Part shown: in pieces, positions 1 to 6,590 of the stretch
How the letters are laid out: every line of letters starts with the position of its first letter
Position numbering within the stretch: position 1 is the stretch's first letter
NCBI GenBank assembly: GCA_947464665.1
Contig: CANHXV010000082.1
Span: forward strand, 1-8,789
Reading direction: 5' to 3'
Length of the DNA: 8,789 bases
Source: Comamonadaceae bacterium
GTDB taxonomy: Bacteria > Pseudomonadota > Gammaproteobacteria > Burkholderiales > Burkholderiaceae_C
The notes under the pieces: generated by a model
Seen by the model: only the letters and a program-made list of their open reading frames with translations
Told to the model about the DNA's origin: nothing
The model's database searches: none
Program-made: the position numbers and the translations under genes

Positions 1-1
1 A

Positions 2-547
2 GGTACATTTTTATGCGCAGTAGCGGCCACTGGCGGCGATGTTGTGTTGAAGCATGCGCGGGGTGATCACCTCGAAGCGGTCATTGAAAAACTCAGAGAT
101 GCTGGCGCGCAGATTGAAGTGGGCTCTAACTTTGTTCGCTTGAAAGCGCAAGGCCGCTTGAAGGCACAAAGTTTTCGCACCACAGAGTACCCTGGCTTTC
201 CGACCGACATGCAAGCTCAGTTCATGGCATTGAACTGCATTGCCGAGGGCACCAGCAAAGTCACTGAAACCATTTTTGAAAATCGTTTCATGCACGTCAA
301 TGAATTGGTTCGCTTGGGTGCCAATATTCAAATTGACGGTAAAGTTTCAGTGGTCCAAGGCGTGACCCAATTGTCGGGCGCCATTGTGATGGCCACAGAT
401 TTGCGAGCTTCAGCAAGTTTGGTCATTGCGGGGTTGGTGGCGGAAGGCGAAACCATCGTTGACCGCATTTACCACCTCGATCGTGGCTACGATCGCATGG
501 AAGCCAAATTGCGCAAAGTGGGCGCGCAAATTGAACGTTCAAAGTAA
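2..547 (+). CDS. murA: UDP-N-acetylglucosamine 1-carboxyvinyltransferase, 3' part
   Basis: This is the C-terminal 181 codons of MurA, the cytoplasmic enzyme that transfers enolpyruvate from PEP to UDP-GlcNAc in the first committed step of peptidoglycan synthesis. The reading frame is open from base 2, so the gene begins before the window; about 240 residues are missing compared with the roughly 420-residue family, including the PEP-binding Cys (Cys115 in E. coli). Visible motifs are GTFL at the window start, FPTDMQAQF (its Asp, at 206-208, matches catalytic Asp305 of E. coli), ENRFMHVNEL, ATDLRASASLV (Asp369/Arg371 equivalents at 398-406) and DRGYDRME (Arg397 equivalent at 482-484). The GTG at 44 is an internal Val codon, not a start. 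It stops 14 bases before hisG, which suggests joint transcription; murA upstream of hisG is common in Betaproteobacteria. Identity is certain. Confidence 0.97.
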   Translation, partial: GTFLCAVAATGGDVVLKHARGDHLEAVIEKLRDAGAQIEVGSNFVRLKAQGRLKAQSFRTTEYPGFPTDMQAQFMALNCIAEGTSKVTETIFENRFMHVNELVRLGANIQIDGKVSVVQGVTQLSGAIVMATDLRASASLVIAGLVAEGETIVDRIYHLDRGYDRMEAKLRKVGAQIERSK

Positions 548-551
548 GCAC

Positions 552-555
552 AGGA
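552..555 (+). promoter_or_regulatory. Shine-Dalgarno of hisG
   Basis: AGGA lies 6 bases before the hisG ATG at 562, inside the 14-base murA-hisG gap. It fixes the start codon. The short gap leaves no room for a hisG promoter with a leader, a histidine leader peptide or an attenuator. Confidence 0.75.
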
Positions 556-561
556 ACTGAC

Positions 562-1218
562 ATGATCACCTTGGCCTTGTCCAAAGGACGAATTTTTGAT
601 GAAACGCTGCCGCTCTTGAAAGTGGCGGGCATTGAAGTGCTGGAAGATCCAGAGACTTCCCGCAAACTGATATTGCCCACCAACCAAACGGGTGTGCGAG
701 TGGTTTTGGTGCGTGCCACCGATGTGCCTACCTATGTGGAGTATGGCGGTGCTGATTTGGGCGTGACAGGCAAAGATACCCTCATTGAGCATGGCGGCCA
801 TGGCTTGTACCAACCCTTGGATTTGCAAATTGCCAAGTGCCGCATGAGTGTGGCTGTGCGTGCCGATTTCGATTACGCCACTGCCGTGAAATCTGGTTCG
901 CGCCTCAAAGTGGCCACCAAATACACCAGCATTGCGCGCGAATTTTTTGCGCAAAAAGGGGTGCACGTTGATCTGATCAAGCTCTATGGCAGCATGGAGT
1001 TGGCACCGCTCACGGGTTTGGCAGATGCCATTGTTGATCTGGTTTCAACGGGCAGTACTTTGAAAGCCAATCACCTGATTGAAGTCGAGCGCATCATGGA
1101 GATCAGCTCAAGGTTGGTTGTCAACCAAGCCTCTCTGAAATTAAAGCAAGAACCCATTCGTGCCATCATTGATGCTTTTGCAAGCGCAGTCTCAGCGCGA
1201 GCTGCTGCCAAAGCTTAA
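562..1218 (+). CDS. hisG: ATP phosphoribosyltransferase, short form (HisG-S)
   Basis: HisG joins ATP and PRPP to give N1-(5-phosphoribosyl)-ATP, the first and feedback-controlled step of histidine synthesis. The 218-residue product is the short form; the long form (299 residues in E. coli) has an extra C-terminal regulatory domain that is absent here. Motifs include ALSKGRIFDETLPLL (residues 5-19), EYGGADLGVTGKDTL (60-74), YTSIAREFF (121-129), LYGSMELAPLTGLADAIVDL (141-160) and the PRPP-binding loop DLVSTGSTLKAN (159-170). Short-form HisG is known to work as a hetero-octamer with HisZ, a catalytically dead histidyl-tRNA synthetase paralogue that supplies activation and histidine feedback; no hisZ is in the window. 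The start is fixed by AGGA 6 bases upstream. The stop is followed by a 55-base gap before hisD. Confidence 0.97.
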   Translation: MITLALSKGRIFDETLPLLKVAGIEVLEDPETSRKLILPTNQTGVRVVLVRATDVPTYVEYGGADLGVTGKDTLIEHGGHGLYQPLDLQIAKCRMSVAVRADFDYATAVKSGSRLKVATKYTSIAREFFAQKGVHVDLIKLYGSMELAPLTGLADAIVDLVSTGSTLKANHLIEVERIMEISSRLVVNQASLKLKQEPIRAIIDAFASAVSARAAAKA

Positions 1219-1273
1219 AGTCTGTTGTGCAGCATTCTCCAGCAGTTCATTTTTACCTCAAAAGACTCGATTC
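1219..1273 (+). other. hisG-hisD spacer, U-rich leader without Shine-Dalgarno
   Basis: This 55-base gap is one of the two longest in the operon. I see no purine-rich ribosome binding site before the hisD ATG at 1274; the nearest stretch is pyrimidine-rich, with a run of five T around 1250. A 5-base inverted repeat (AGTCT at 1219-1223, AGACT at 1264-1268) flanks it but is too short to mean much. I see no convincing promoter or terminator. It may be a ribosomal protein S1-dependent leader, which is inference. Confidence 0.3.
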
Positions 1274-2620
1274 ATGATCTCGCTAGTTGCCAAAGCTTTG
1301 CGTTTGAAAACGACCGACACGGATTTTGAAACTGCATTTCAAAAACGTTTGCATTGGTCTGCAGACGCCGATGCGGCCATTGAGTCACGCGTGGCTGAAA
1401 TTTTGGCAGATGTACAGCAACGGGGCGATCTTGCAGTGTTGCAATACACGCAGCGCTTTGACGGCCTCAGCGCTCAAAGCATGCAGCAATTGGTGCTGAC
1501 ACAATCAGAATTGAAGGCGGCCTTTGAAGGCTTGCCCAATGCCCAAAAAGAAGCTTTGCAAGCAGCGGCCAAACGTGTGCGCAGCTACCACGAGGCGCAG
1601 AAAAAAGCCTCTGGCGAAAGCTGGTCTTACAAAGACGAAGACGGCACCTTGCTGGGTCAAAAAGTCACGCCCCTAGACCGAGTTGGTATTTATGTGCCTG
1701 GCGGCAAAGCAGCTTATCCCTCGTCCGTGTTGATGAATGCCATTCCTGCGCATGTGGCAGGTGTTGAAGAAATCATCATGGTGGTGCCCACGCCCCAAGG
1801 CGTGAAAAACCCCTTGGTTTTGGCTGCGGCTTATGTGGCCGGAGTGTCCCGCGCCTTCACCATTGGCGGTGCACAGGCAGTGGCCGCCTTGGCCTATGGC
1901 ACAGCGACGGTTCCTAAAGTCGACAAAATTACAGGCCCTGGCAACGCCTATGTAGCCAGCGCCAAGAAGCGTGTGTTTGGCACCGTGGGCATCGACATGA
2001 TTGCGGGTCCTAGCGAAATTTTAGTCTTGGCCGATGGCACCACGCCCCCAGAGTGGGTGGCCATGGATTTGTTTTCACAAGCCGAGCACGATGAATTGGC
2101 GCAAAGTATTTTGCTGTGCCCAGATGCCGACTACATCGACAAAGTTCAAGCCGCCATCGATCAGTTGCTACCCACTTTGCCGCGCGCAGCCATCATTGCC
2201 AAATCGATGAATGACCGCGGCGCGCTCATTCAAACGCGCAGCATGCAAGAGGCCTGCGAGATCAGCAATCGCATCGCTCCCGAGCACTTGGAAGTGTCCA
2301 GTCGCAACCCCCATGAATGGGAGCCCTTGCTCAAACATGCTGGCGCTATTTTCTTGGGCGCATTCACCAGTGAGTCTTTGGGTGATTACTGCGCCGGACC
2401 CAACCATGTGTTGCCCACCAGCGGCACTGCGCGCTTTTCTTCACCCTTGGGTGTGTACGATTTTCAAAAACGCTCCAGCCTCATTGAGGTGAGTGAGAAG
2501 GGCGCACAAAGCCTCGGAAAAATTGCAGCGGAATTGGCTTATGGCGAAGGCTTGCAAGCGCATGCCCGCGCGGCAGAGTTGCGCTTGAACCCTGTGCCAC
2601 TTCCAAGAGAAACACCATGA
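1274..2620 (+). CDS. hisD: Histidinol dehydrogenase
   Basis: HisD is a zinc, NAD-dependent enzyme that oxidises L-histidinol through histidinal to L-histidine, the last two steps of the pathway. The 448-residue product is close to the family length (434 in E. coli). Landmarks: GIYVPGGKAAYPS (138-150), GPGNAYVASAKKRVFG (221-236), IDMIAGPSEILVLAD (240-254), FSQAEHD (267-273), APEHLEV (335-341), GDYCAGPNHVLPTSGTARF (370-388) and EGLQAHA (425-431). By comparison with E. coli, Gln269, His272, Asp371 and His430 are the zinc ligands, and Glu337, His338 and His378 the catalytic residues; all are present. The ATG at 1274 fits the usual N terminus. The frame is open upstream to 1160, but that extension overlaps hisG and does not look like HisD. 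No Shine-Dalgarno is visible. The stop overlaps the hisC start (ATGA). Confidence 0.97.
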   Translation: MISLVAKALRLKTTDTDFETAFQKRLHWSADADAAIESRVAEILADVQQRGDLAVLQYTQRFDGLSAQSMQQLVLTQSELKAAFEGLPNAQKEALQAAAKRVRSYHEAQKKASGESWSYKDEDGTLLGQKVTPLDRVGIYVPGGKAAYPSSVLMNAIPAHVAGVEEIIMVVPTPQGVKNPLVLAAAYVAGVSRAFTIGGAQAVAALAYGTATVPKVDKITGPGNAYVASAKKRVFGTVGIDMIAGPSEILVLADGTTPPEWVAMDLFSQAEHDELAQSILLCPDADYIDKVQAAIDQLLPTLPRAAIIAKSMNDRGALIQTRSMQEACEISNRIAPEHLEVSSRNPHEWEPLLKHAGAIFLGAFTSESLGDYCAGPNHVLPTSGTARFSSPLGVYDFQKRSSLIEVSEKGAQSLGKIAAELAYGEGLQAHARAAELRLNPVPLPRETP

Positions 2621-3708
2621 GCACCAATCAATCTCCCGCCTCATGGCTGAAACACATCCGCCAAGATGTGCAGTCCATGCATGCCTACGCCGTTCAAGAC
2701 TCAAGCGGCATGGTCAAACTGGATGCCATGGAGAACCCTTTCAGCTTGCCCCCTGAATTGCAAAAGCAATTGGGTGAACGTTTGGGGGCTTTGGCCCTCA
2801 ACCGCTATCCAGGTGACCGCGTCAATGTGTTGCGCGCAGAACTGGCCAAATATGTGCACATGCCAGAAGGCTTTGACATCATGTTGGGCAATGGATCCGA
2901 TGAACTCATCACGCTCCTTTCAGTGGCCTGTGATGTGCCCAGGGCCAGCATTTTGGCGCCGTTGCCAGGCTTTGTGATGTACGCCATGAGTGCGCAATTG
3001 CAAGGAGTGACATTTCACGGTGTGCCACTGACTGCCAACTTTGAATTGGACGAGGCGGCCATGCTGAGTGCCATTGCAACCCACAAACCGGCGGTGGTGT
3101 ATTTGGCCTACCCCAACAACCCAACGGGTACTCTTTGGAATGCCGATGTCATTGAACGCATTGTGGTGGCCCAAGGTCAGCAAGGCGGATTGATTGTGAT
3201 GGACGAGGCGTATCAACCCTTTGCAAGCCAAACCTACATGGACCGAATTGTCCGCCATGGCCATGTGCTGCTGATGAGAACCTTGTCAAAATTTGGTTTG
3301 GCAGGTGTGCGCCTGGGCTACATGGTCGGCCCCAAAGCCTTGATCGCTGAAATCGACAAAGTTCGCCCACCTTACAACATCAGTGTCTTGAACTGCGAAT
3401 GCGCGTTGTTTGCTTTGGAACACGCTGAAGTTTTTTCCCAGCAGGCAGCTCAAATTCGAGAAGAACGTGAAAAACTCAGCCATTCATTGGCTGCTATTTC
3501 GGGTGTTCAAGTCTTTCCCAGCCAGGCCAATATGCTCTTGGTTCGTATGCCAGACGCCACAAAGTGCTTCGAAGGTATGAAGTTGAAAGGCATTTTGGTC
3601 AAGAACGTTTCTAAAATGCACCCATTGCTCACCAACTGCCTGCGCCTCACTGTCGGAACCCCCGCAGAAAACACAAGCATGTTGGCAGCACTCAAGGAAT
3701 CTTTATGA
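2617..3708 (+). CDS. hisC: Histidinol-phosphate aminotransferase
   Basis: HisC is a pyridoxal-phosphate enzyme that transfers an amino group from glutamate to imidazole-acetol phosphate, giving L-histidinol phosphate. It belongs to fold type I class II aminotransferases; 363 residues is a normal length. Visible residues are the N-terminal substrate motif LNRYPGD (61-67), GNGSDELI (91-98), the cofactor-contacting AYPNNPTG (164-171), MDEAYQPF (195-202) with Asp196 for the pyridine nitrogen, RTLSKFGLAGVRLGY (221-235) with Lys225 as the Schiff-base lysine, and LRLTVG (342-347) with Arg343 for the substrate carboxylate or phosphate end. The start overlaps the hisD stop as ATGA, and the stop overlaps the hisB start in the same way, so translation is probably coupled on both sides. 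A weak AAGAGA lies 6 bases before the ATG. Other aminotransferase roles are possible in this family, but the context settles HisC. Confidence 0.96.
   Translation: MSTNQSPASWLKHIRQDVQSMHAYAVQDSSGMVKLDAMENPFSLPPELQKQLGERLGALALNRYPGDRVNVLRAELAKYVHMPEGFDIMLGNGSDELITLLSVACDVPRASILAPLPGFVMYAMSAQLQGVTFHGVPLTANFELDEAAMLSAIATHKPAVVYLAYPNNPTGTLWNADVIERIVVAQGQQGGLIVMDEAYQPFASQTYMDRIVRHGHVLLMRTLSKFGLAGVRLGYMVGPKALIAEIDKVRPPYNISVLNCECALFALEHAEVFSQQAAQIREEREKLSHSLAAISGVQVFPSQANMLLVRMPDATKCFEGMKLKGILVKNVSKMHPLLTNCLRLTVGTPAENTSMLAALKESL
3694..3698 (+). promoter_or_regulatory. Shine-Dalgarno of hisB
   Basis: AAGGA inside the last codons of hisC lies 6 bases before the hisB ATG at 3705. It supports a start exactly at the ATGA overlap with the hisC stop. 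Confidence 0.7.
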
Positions 3709-4301
3709 TTACACCTCGCGTTGCAGAAGTCACGCGCAAAACTGCTGAAACTCAAATCCGAGTCAAAGTCAATCTAGACGGCACCGGCCAAGCCAGCTTG
3801 TCCACGGGCATCGGCTTTTTTGACCACATGCTTGATCAAATTGCCCGCCACGGTCTTATCGACTTGGAAATCGAAGCCAAGGGCGACTTGCACATTGATG
3901 GCCATCACACCGTGGAAGATGTGGGTATCACTTTGGGTCAAGCAGTGGCAAAAGCTGTGGGCGATAAAAAAGGTCTGCGCCGCTACGGGCATGCCTACGT
4001 TCCGCTTGACGAAGCTTTGTCGCGCGTGGTCATTGACTTTTCAGGACGTCCCGGTTTGGTCAATCACGTGCCATTCACCAGCGGCATGGTGGGCGGCTTT
4101 GACACGCAACTCATGCACGAGTTCTTTCAAGGCTTTGTGAACCATGCCTTGGTCACACTGCACATTGACAATTTGCGTGGCGACAATGCGCACCACCAAG
4201 CCGAAACCGTGTTCAAAGCTTTTGCACGCGCGCTGCGCGCAGCCCTTGAAATTGATCCCCGCTCCGTGGGCGTGATTCCTTCAACCAAGGGTTCGCTCTG
4301 A
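3705..4301 (+). CDS. hisB: Imidazoleglycerol-phosphate dehydratase, monofunctional
   Basis: This enzyme dehydrates imidazole-glycerol phosphate to imidazole-acetol phosphate, using a manganese cluster in a 24-subunit assembly. The product is 198 residues, the single-domain form; the enterobacterial HisB (355 residues) also carries an N-terminal HAD histidinol-phosphate phosphatase, which is absent here. Metal-binding histidine and acid motifs are intact: GIGFFDHMLDQIARHG (35-50), DLHIDGHHTVEDVG (61-74), YGHAYVPLDEALSR (94-107), MHEFFQGFVNHA (137-148) and the second HHxxE signature DNAHHQAE (160-167). The start overlaps the hisC stop (ATGA) and has AAGGA at good spacing. hisH begins 2 bases after the stop; as I recall, some Burkholderia put a marC-type membrane protein gene at this place, and there is none here. 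Confidence 0.97.
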   Translation: MITPRVAEVTRKTAETQIRVKVNLDGTGQASLSTGIGFFDHMLDQIARHGLIDLEIEAKGDLHIDGHHTVEDVGITLGQAVAKAVGDKKGLRRYGHAYVPLDEALSRVVIDFSGRPGLVNHVPFTSGMVGGFDTQLMHEFFQGFVNHALVTLHIDNLRGDNAHHQAETVFKAFARALRAALEIDPRSVGVIPSTKGSL

Positions 4302-4303
4302 GC

Positions 4304-4966
4304 ATGTCCCCCAATTCAGTGGCGGTGGTGGATTACGGCATGGGCAACTTGCGTTCAGTCGCCCAAGCTGTCATTCATGCTGCTCAAGACACCGGCGTGG
4401 AAGTGAAAATCACGTCCAACCCCCAAGATGTGCGAGATGCCGCTCGCGTGGTACTACCCGGTCAAGGGGCCATGCCAGATTGCATGCGCGAATTGCGCGA
4501 CTCTGGTTTGCTTGAAGCGGTGCTAGATGCGGCCGACAAAAAGCCTTTGTTTGGTGTTTGCGTCGGCATGCAGATGTTGCTGGATCACAGTGAAGAAGGC
4601 GATGTACCAGGGCTTGGCCTTATTCCGGGCAAGGTGGTCAAGTTTGATTTGGCTGGCAAGTCCCAGGCCGACGGCAGTCGCTTCAAAGTGCCTCAAATGG
4701 GATGGAACCAGGTCAATTTTTGCCAGTATGAGGGTGTTCGGCATCCGGTTTGGGGCCGTATTCCCAATGGCAGCTATTTCTATTTTGTACACAGTTTTTA
4801 CGCAAAACCCGATAATGCGAGCCAAGTGGCAGCACAAACTGACTACGGTGGGCTTTTTGCCTGTGCCATTGCGCGCGATAATTTGTTTGCAACGCAGTTC
4901 CACCCAGAAAAGAGTGCCGACCAGGGTTTGAGCCTTTATCGGAACTTTTTGCACTGGCAACCCTGA
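4304..4966 (+). CDS. hisH: Imidazole glycerol phosphate synthase, glutaminase subunit
   Basis: HisH is the class I glutamine amidotransferase half of IGP synthase. It releases ammonia from glutamine and passes it through the HisF barrel. The 220-residue product is slightly longer than E. coli HisH (196). Motifs: VVDYGMGNLRSV (8-19), the oxyanion-loop strand LPGQGAM (51-57), nucleophile Cys86 in GVCVGMQMLL, KVPQMGWNQV (128-137), and His200 and Glu202 of the triad in FATQFHPEKS (195-204). All three triad residues are present. It starts 2 bases after hisB; AAGGG at 4287-4291 is rather far (12 bases), so coupling to hisB translation is likely. Its partner hisF is two genes downstream, after hisA and the mutarotase gene. 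The stop is followed by a run of seven T and a 58-base gap. Confidence 0.97.
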   Translation: MSPNSVAVVDYGMGNLRSVAQAVIHAAQDTGVEVKITSNPQDVRDAARVVLPGQGAMPDCMRELRDSGLLEAVLDAADKKPLFGVCVGMQMLLDHSEEGDVPGLGLIPGKVVKFDLAGKSQADGSRFKVPQMGWNQVNFCQYEGVRHPVWGRIPNGSYFYFVHSFYAKPDNASQVAAQTDYGGLFACAIARDNLFATQFHPEKSADQGLSLYRNFLHWQP

Positions 4967-4973
4967 TTTTTTT
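4922..4973 (+). terminator. Possible weak terminator or pause site at the hisH end
   Basis: CAGGGTT at 4922-4928 can pair perfectly with AACCCTG at 4959-4965, and one base later a run of seven T (4967-4973) follows. This has the order of an intrinsic terminator, but the loop is 30 bases, much longer than usual, and much of the stem lies in hisH coding sequence. An alternative small hairpin (TTGC at 4949-4952 with GCAA at 4957-4960) is weaker. At most I expect partial termination or pausing inside the operon, since the remaining his genes follow directly. Confidence 0.2.
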
Positions 4974-5024
4974 CAACGATTTTTCCAATTTCATTTTTCT
5001 TCACTCTAGCGCTACCCCTTAGCC
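4967..5024 (+). other. hisH-hisA spacer, T-rich leader of hisA
   Basis: This 58-base gap is the longest in the window. It is strongly T-rich with several runs of five or more T and has no purine-rich Shine-Dalgarno before the hisA ATG at 5025; the last bases are pyrimidine-rich. I found no convincing -35/-10 pair. A role as an S1-bound U-rich initiation region is plausible but is inference. Confidence 0.35.
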
Positions 5025-5765
5025 ATGATTCTGATACCTGCAATTGATCTCAAAGACGGCCATTGCGTTCGCCTCAAACAAGGCGACATGGACCAATCCA
5101 CCACTTTCGGTGAGGACCCTGCGGCCATGGCTCAAAGCTGGCTTGACAAAGGCGCAAGGCGTTTGCACTTGGTAGACCTCAATGGCGCTTTCGCGGGCAA
5201 GCCGCAAAACTTTGCGGCCATCAAATCCATCCTCAAAGCGGTGGGGGGCGAAATTCCTGTTCAGTTGGGCGGTGGCATTCGAGACTTGGACACCATCGAG
5301 AAATACATCGACGGCGGTTTGCGTTACGTCATCATCGGCACAGCTGCGGTCAAAAATCCTGGCTTCTTGCGCGATGCCTGCAGTGCTTTTGGTGGCCACA
5401 TCATTGTTGGACTCGATGCCAAAGACGGCAAAGTAGCTACCGATGGTTGGAGCAAACTCACAGGCCATGAAGTAGTCGACCTGGCCAAAAAATTTGAAGA
5501 CTGGGGCGTCGAGTCCATCATCTACACCGACATTGGCCGCGACGGCATGTTAAGTGGCATCAACATCGATGCCACTGTGAAGTTGGCCCAAGCCCTTACC
5601 ATTCCGGTCATTGCGTCAGGCGGCCTGTCCAACATGGCCGACATCGAGCAGCTTTGTGCGGTGCAAGATGAAGGCGTCGAAGGCGTCATTTGCGGTCGCG
5701 CCATTTACTCTGGCGACCTTGATTTCCAAGCAGCCCAGGCACGGGCCGATGAACTTAACGACTGA
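5025..5765 (+). CDS. hisA: ProFAR isomerase (HisA)
   Basis: HisA carries out the Amadori rearrangement of the aminoaldose ProFAR to the aminoketose PRFAR, the substrate of HisHF. It is a 246-residue (beta/alpha)8 barrel of normal length. Catalytic acids are Asp8 in IPAIDLKDGHCVRL (4-17) and Asp131 in IVGLDAKDGKVA (127-138). Phosphate-binding loops are QLGGGIRD (80-87) and IASGGLS (196-202), and YTDIGRDGMLSG (167-178) is also conserved. The start has no Shine-Dalgarno and follows a T-rich gap. The 3' end is unusual: the last 17 bases overlap the start of the mutarotase gene in another frame. HisA and HisF are homologous, but the sequence here (DLKDG rather than DVTGGRVVKG near the N terminus) is clearly HisA. 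There is no sign that it is the dual HisA/TrpF enzyme (PriA) of actinobacteria, though this cannot be excluded by reading. Confidence 0.97.
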   Translation: MILIPAIDLKDGHCVRLKQGDMDQSTTFGEDPAAMAQSWLDKGARRLHLVDLNGAFAGKPQNFAAIKSILKAVGGEIPVQLGGGIRDLDTIEKYIDGGLRYVIIGTAAVKNPGFLRDACSAFGGHIIVGLDAKDGKVATDGWSKLTGHEVVDLAKKFEDWGVESIIYTDIGRDGMLSGINIDATVKLAQALTIPVIASGGLSNMADIEQLCAVQDEGVEGVICGRAIYSGDLDFQAAQARADELND

Positions 5766-6585
5766 TTCATTGCAAGGCCACGCAGGTTGGCGCTGGTCAT
5801 TGCCGCAAGGCGACAGTGTGTTTGTGGCCCAGCAGGGCGCTCAGGTGTTGTCATGGCAAACGGGCGGTCGCGAACGTTTGTATTTAAGCCCCACTTCTGC
5901 CTGTGATGGCAGCACTGCCATTCGCGGTGGCATTCCGGTTTGCTTTCCGCAATTCAACCAACGCGGCACTTTGCCCAAACATGGTTTTGTGCGCAACATG
6001 GCTTGGCAATTGCGGGCTGAGCAAAGTCAAGGGGCAGACCCCGTTTTCGAGCTCTCAGACAATGCGCAAACCCAAGCCCTCTGGCCTTATCAATTTAATG
6101 CGCAACTCAAGGTGTTGTTAAGGGCTCAAAGTTTGAAAGTTCAACTCACGGTTTTCAATCTTGGTCACCAAACGCTTAGCTTCACAGGGGCATTGCACAC
6201 TTACTTTGCCGTGAATCAGATTGACCAAGTCACTTTGCATGGGCAAGTTAATCAACCGGAGTGGAATGCTGTCAATGACACGCACCATGCATGCTTAGGC
6301 CAACTCTCATTCAAAACTGAATTTGATCGGGTCTACGATGTCTTGACTGAAAAACAGCCCACTTGGGTTTTGCAAGATGGCCCTCAACAACTGAACATCA
6401 CACAAAGTGACTCTTGGGGCCAAAGCGTAGTTTGGAATCCGGGTGCTGATCGATGCAGCCAACTTGCAGACATGCCCGCTCTGGGTTATCAACGCATGTT
6501 GTGCGTTGAGGCGGCGCGCGTCACATCTTTCATCGAAGTCCCCCCTTCTCAGCAATGGGAAGCGTGGCAACAATTCACGGTTTAA
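5749..6585 (+). CDS. D-hexose-6-phosphate mutarotase homologue (YeaD type)
   Basis: The 278-residue product belongs to the aldose 1-epimerase superfamily, YeaD/Ymr099c branch, which interconverts the alpha and beta anomers of hexose 6-phosphates. It has no signal peptide or membrane segment, so it is cytoplasmic. Motifs: STAIRGGIPVCFPQFNQRG (55-73), LPKHGFVRNMAW (75-86) with His78 in the catalytic His position, ALHTYFAV (148-155) with His150, SVVWNPG (226-232), DMPALGYQRMLCVEAA (241-256) with Glu254 as the expected catalytic base. Arg60 and Arg82 fall where, from memory, Ymr099c holds the phosphate. The ATG at 5749 overlaps hisA by 17 bases and has AGG 9 bases upstream; the frame is open to 5611, but that part is a shadow of hisA. 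It stops 5 bases before hisF. A gene of this family inside a his operon is unexpected; its true substrate is unknown. Family is firm, function less so. Confidence 0.88.
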   Translation: MNLTTDSLQGHAGWRWSLPQGDSVFVAQQGAQVLSWQTGGRERLYLSPTSACDGSTAIRGGIPVCFPQFNQRGTLPKHGFVRNMAWQLRAEQSQGADPVFELSDNAQTQALWPYQFNAQLKVLLRAQSLKVQLTVFNLGHQTLSFTGALHTYFAVNQIDQVTLHGQVNQPEWNAVNDTHHACLGQLSFKTEFDRVYDVLTEKQPTWVLQDGPQQLNITQSDSWGQSVVWNPGADRCSQLADMPALGYQRMLCVEAARVTSFIEVPPSQQWEAWQQFTV

Positions 6586-6590
6586 ACATC

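Noticed and set aside
487..966. A 159-codon open frame on the minus strand opposite hisG
   Set aside because: It is antisense to a gene with full family motifs, resembles no protein I know and has no ribosome binding site that I can see. Open antisense frames are common opposite genes with this codon use.
1160..1273. N-terminal extension of hisD by 38 codons
   Set aside because: It overlaps hisG, its sequence is low-complexity and unlike HisD, and the ATG at 1274 gives the expected N terminus.
4225..4245. GC-rich alternating GCGC stretch in hisB
   Set aside because: It encodes the conserved FARALRAAL helix; alanine and arginine codons explain the pattern.
4302..4303. Possible missing or broken marC-type gene between hisB and hisH
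   Set aside because: The gap is 2 bases with no remnant; absence of this gene is a lineage difference, not decay in this window.
5611..5748. N-terminal extension of the mutarotase by 46 codons
   Set aside because: It lies wholly inside hisA in another frame and is unlike the family; the ATG at 5749 gives a normal length.
6580..6587. 8-base palindrome GTTTAAAC across the mutarotase stop
   Set aside because: Too short to be significant and partly fixed by the stop codon.
6555..6590. Upstream ATG for hisF
   Set aside because: It lies inside the mutarotase gene without a Shine-Dalgarno and adds 12 residues not typical of HisF; MLAKRIIPCLD from 6591 is standard.
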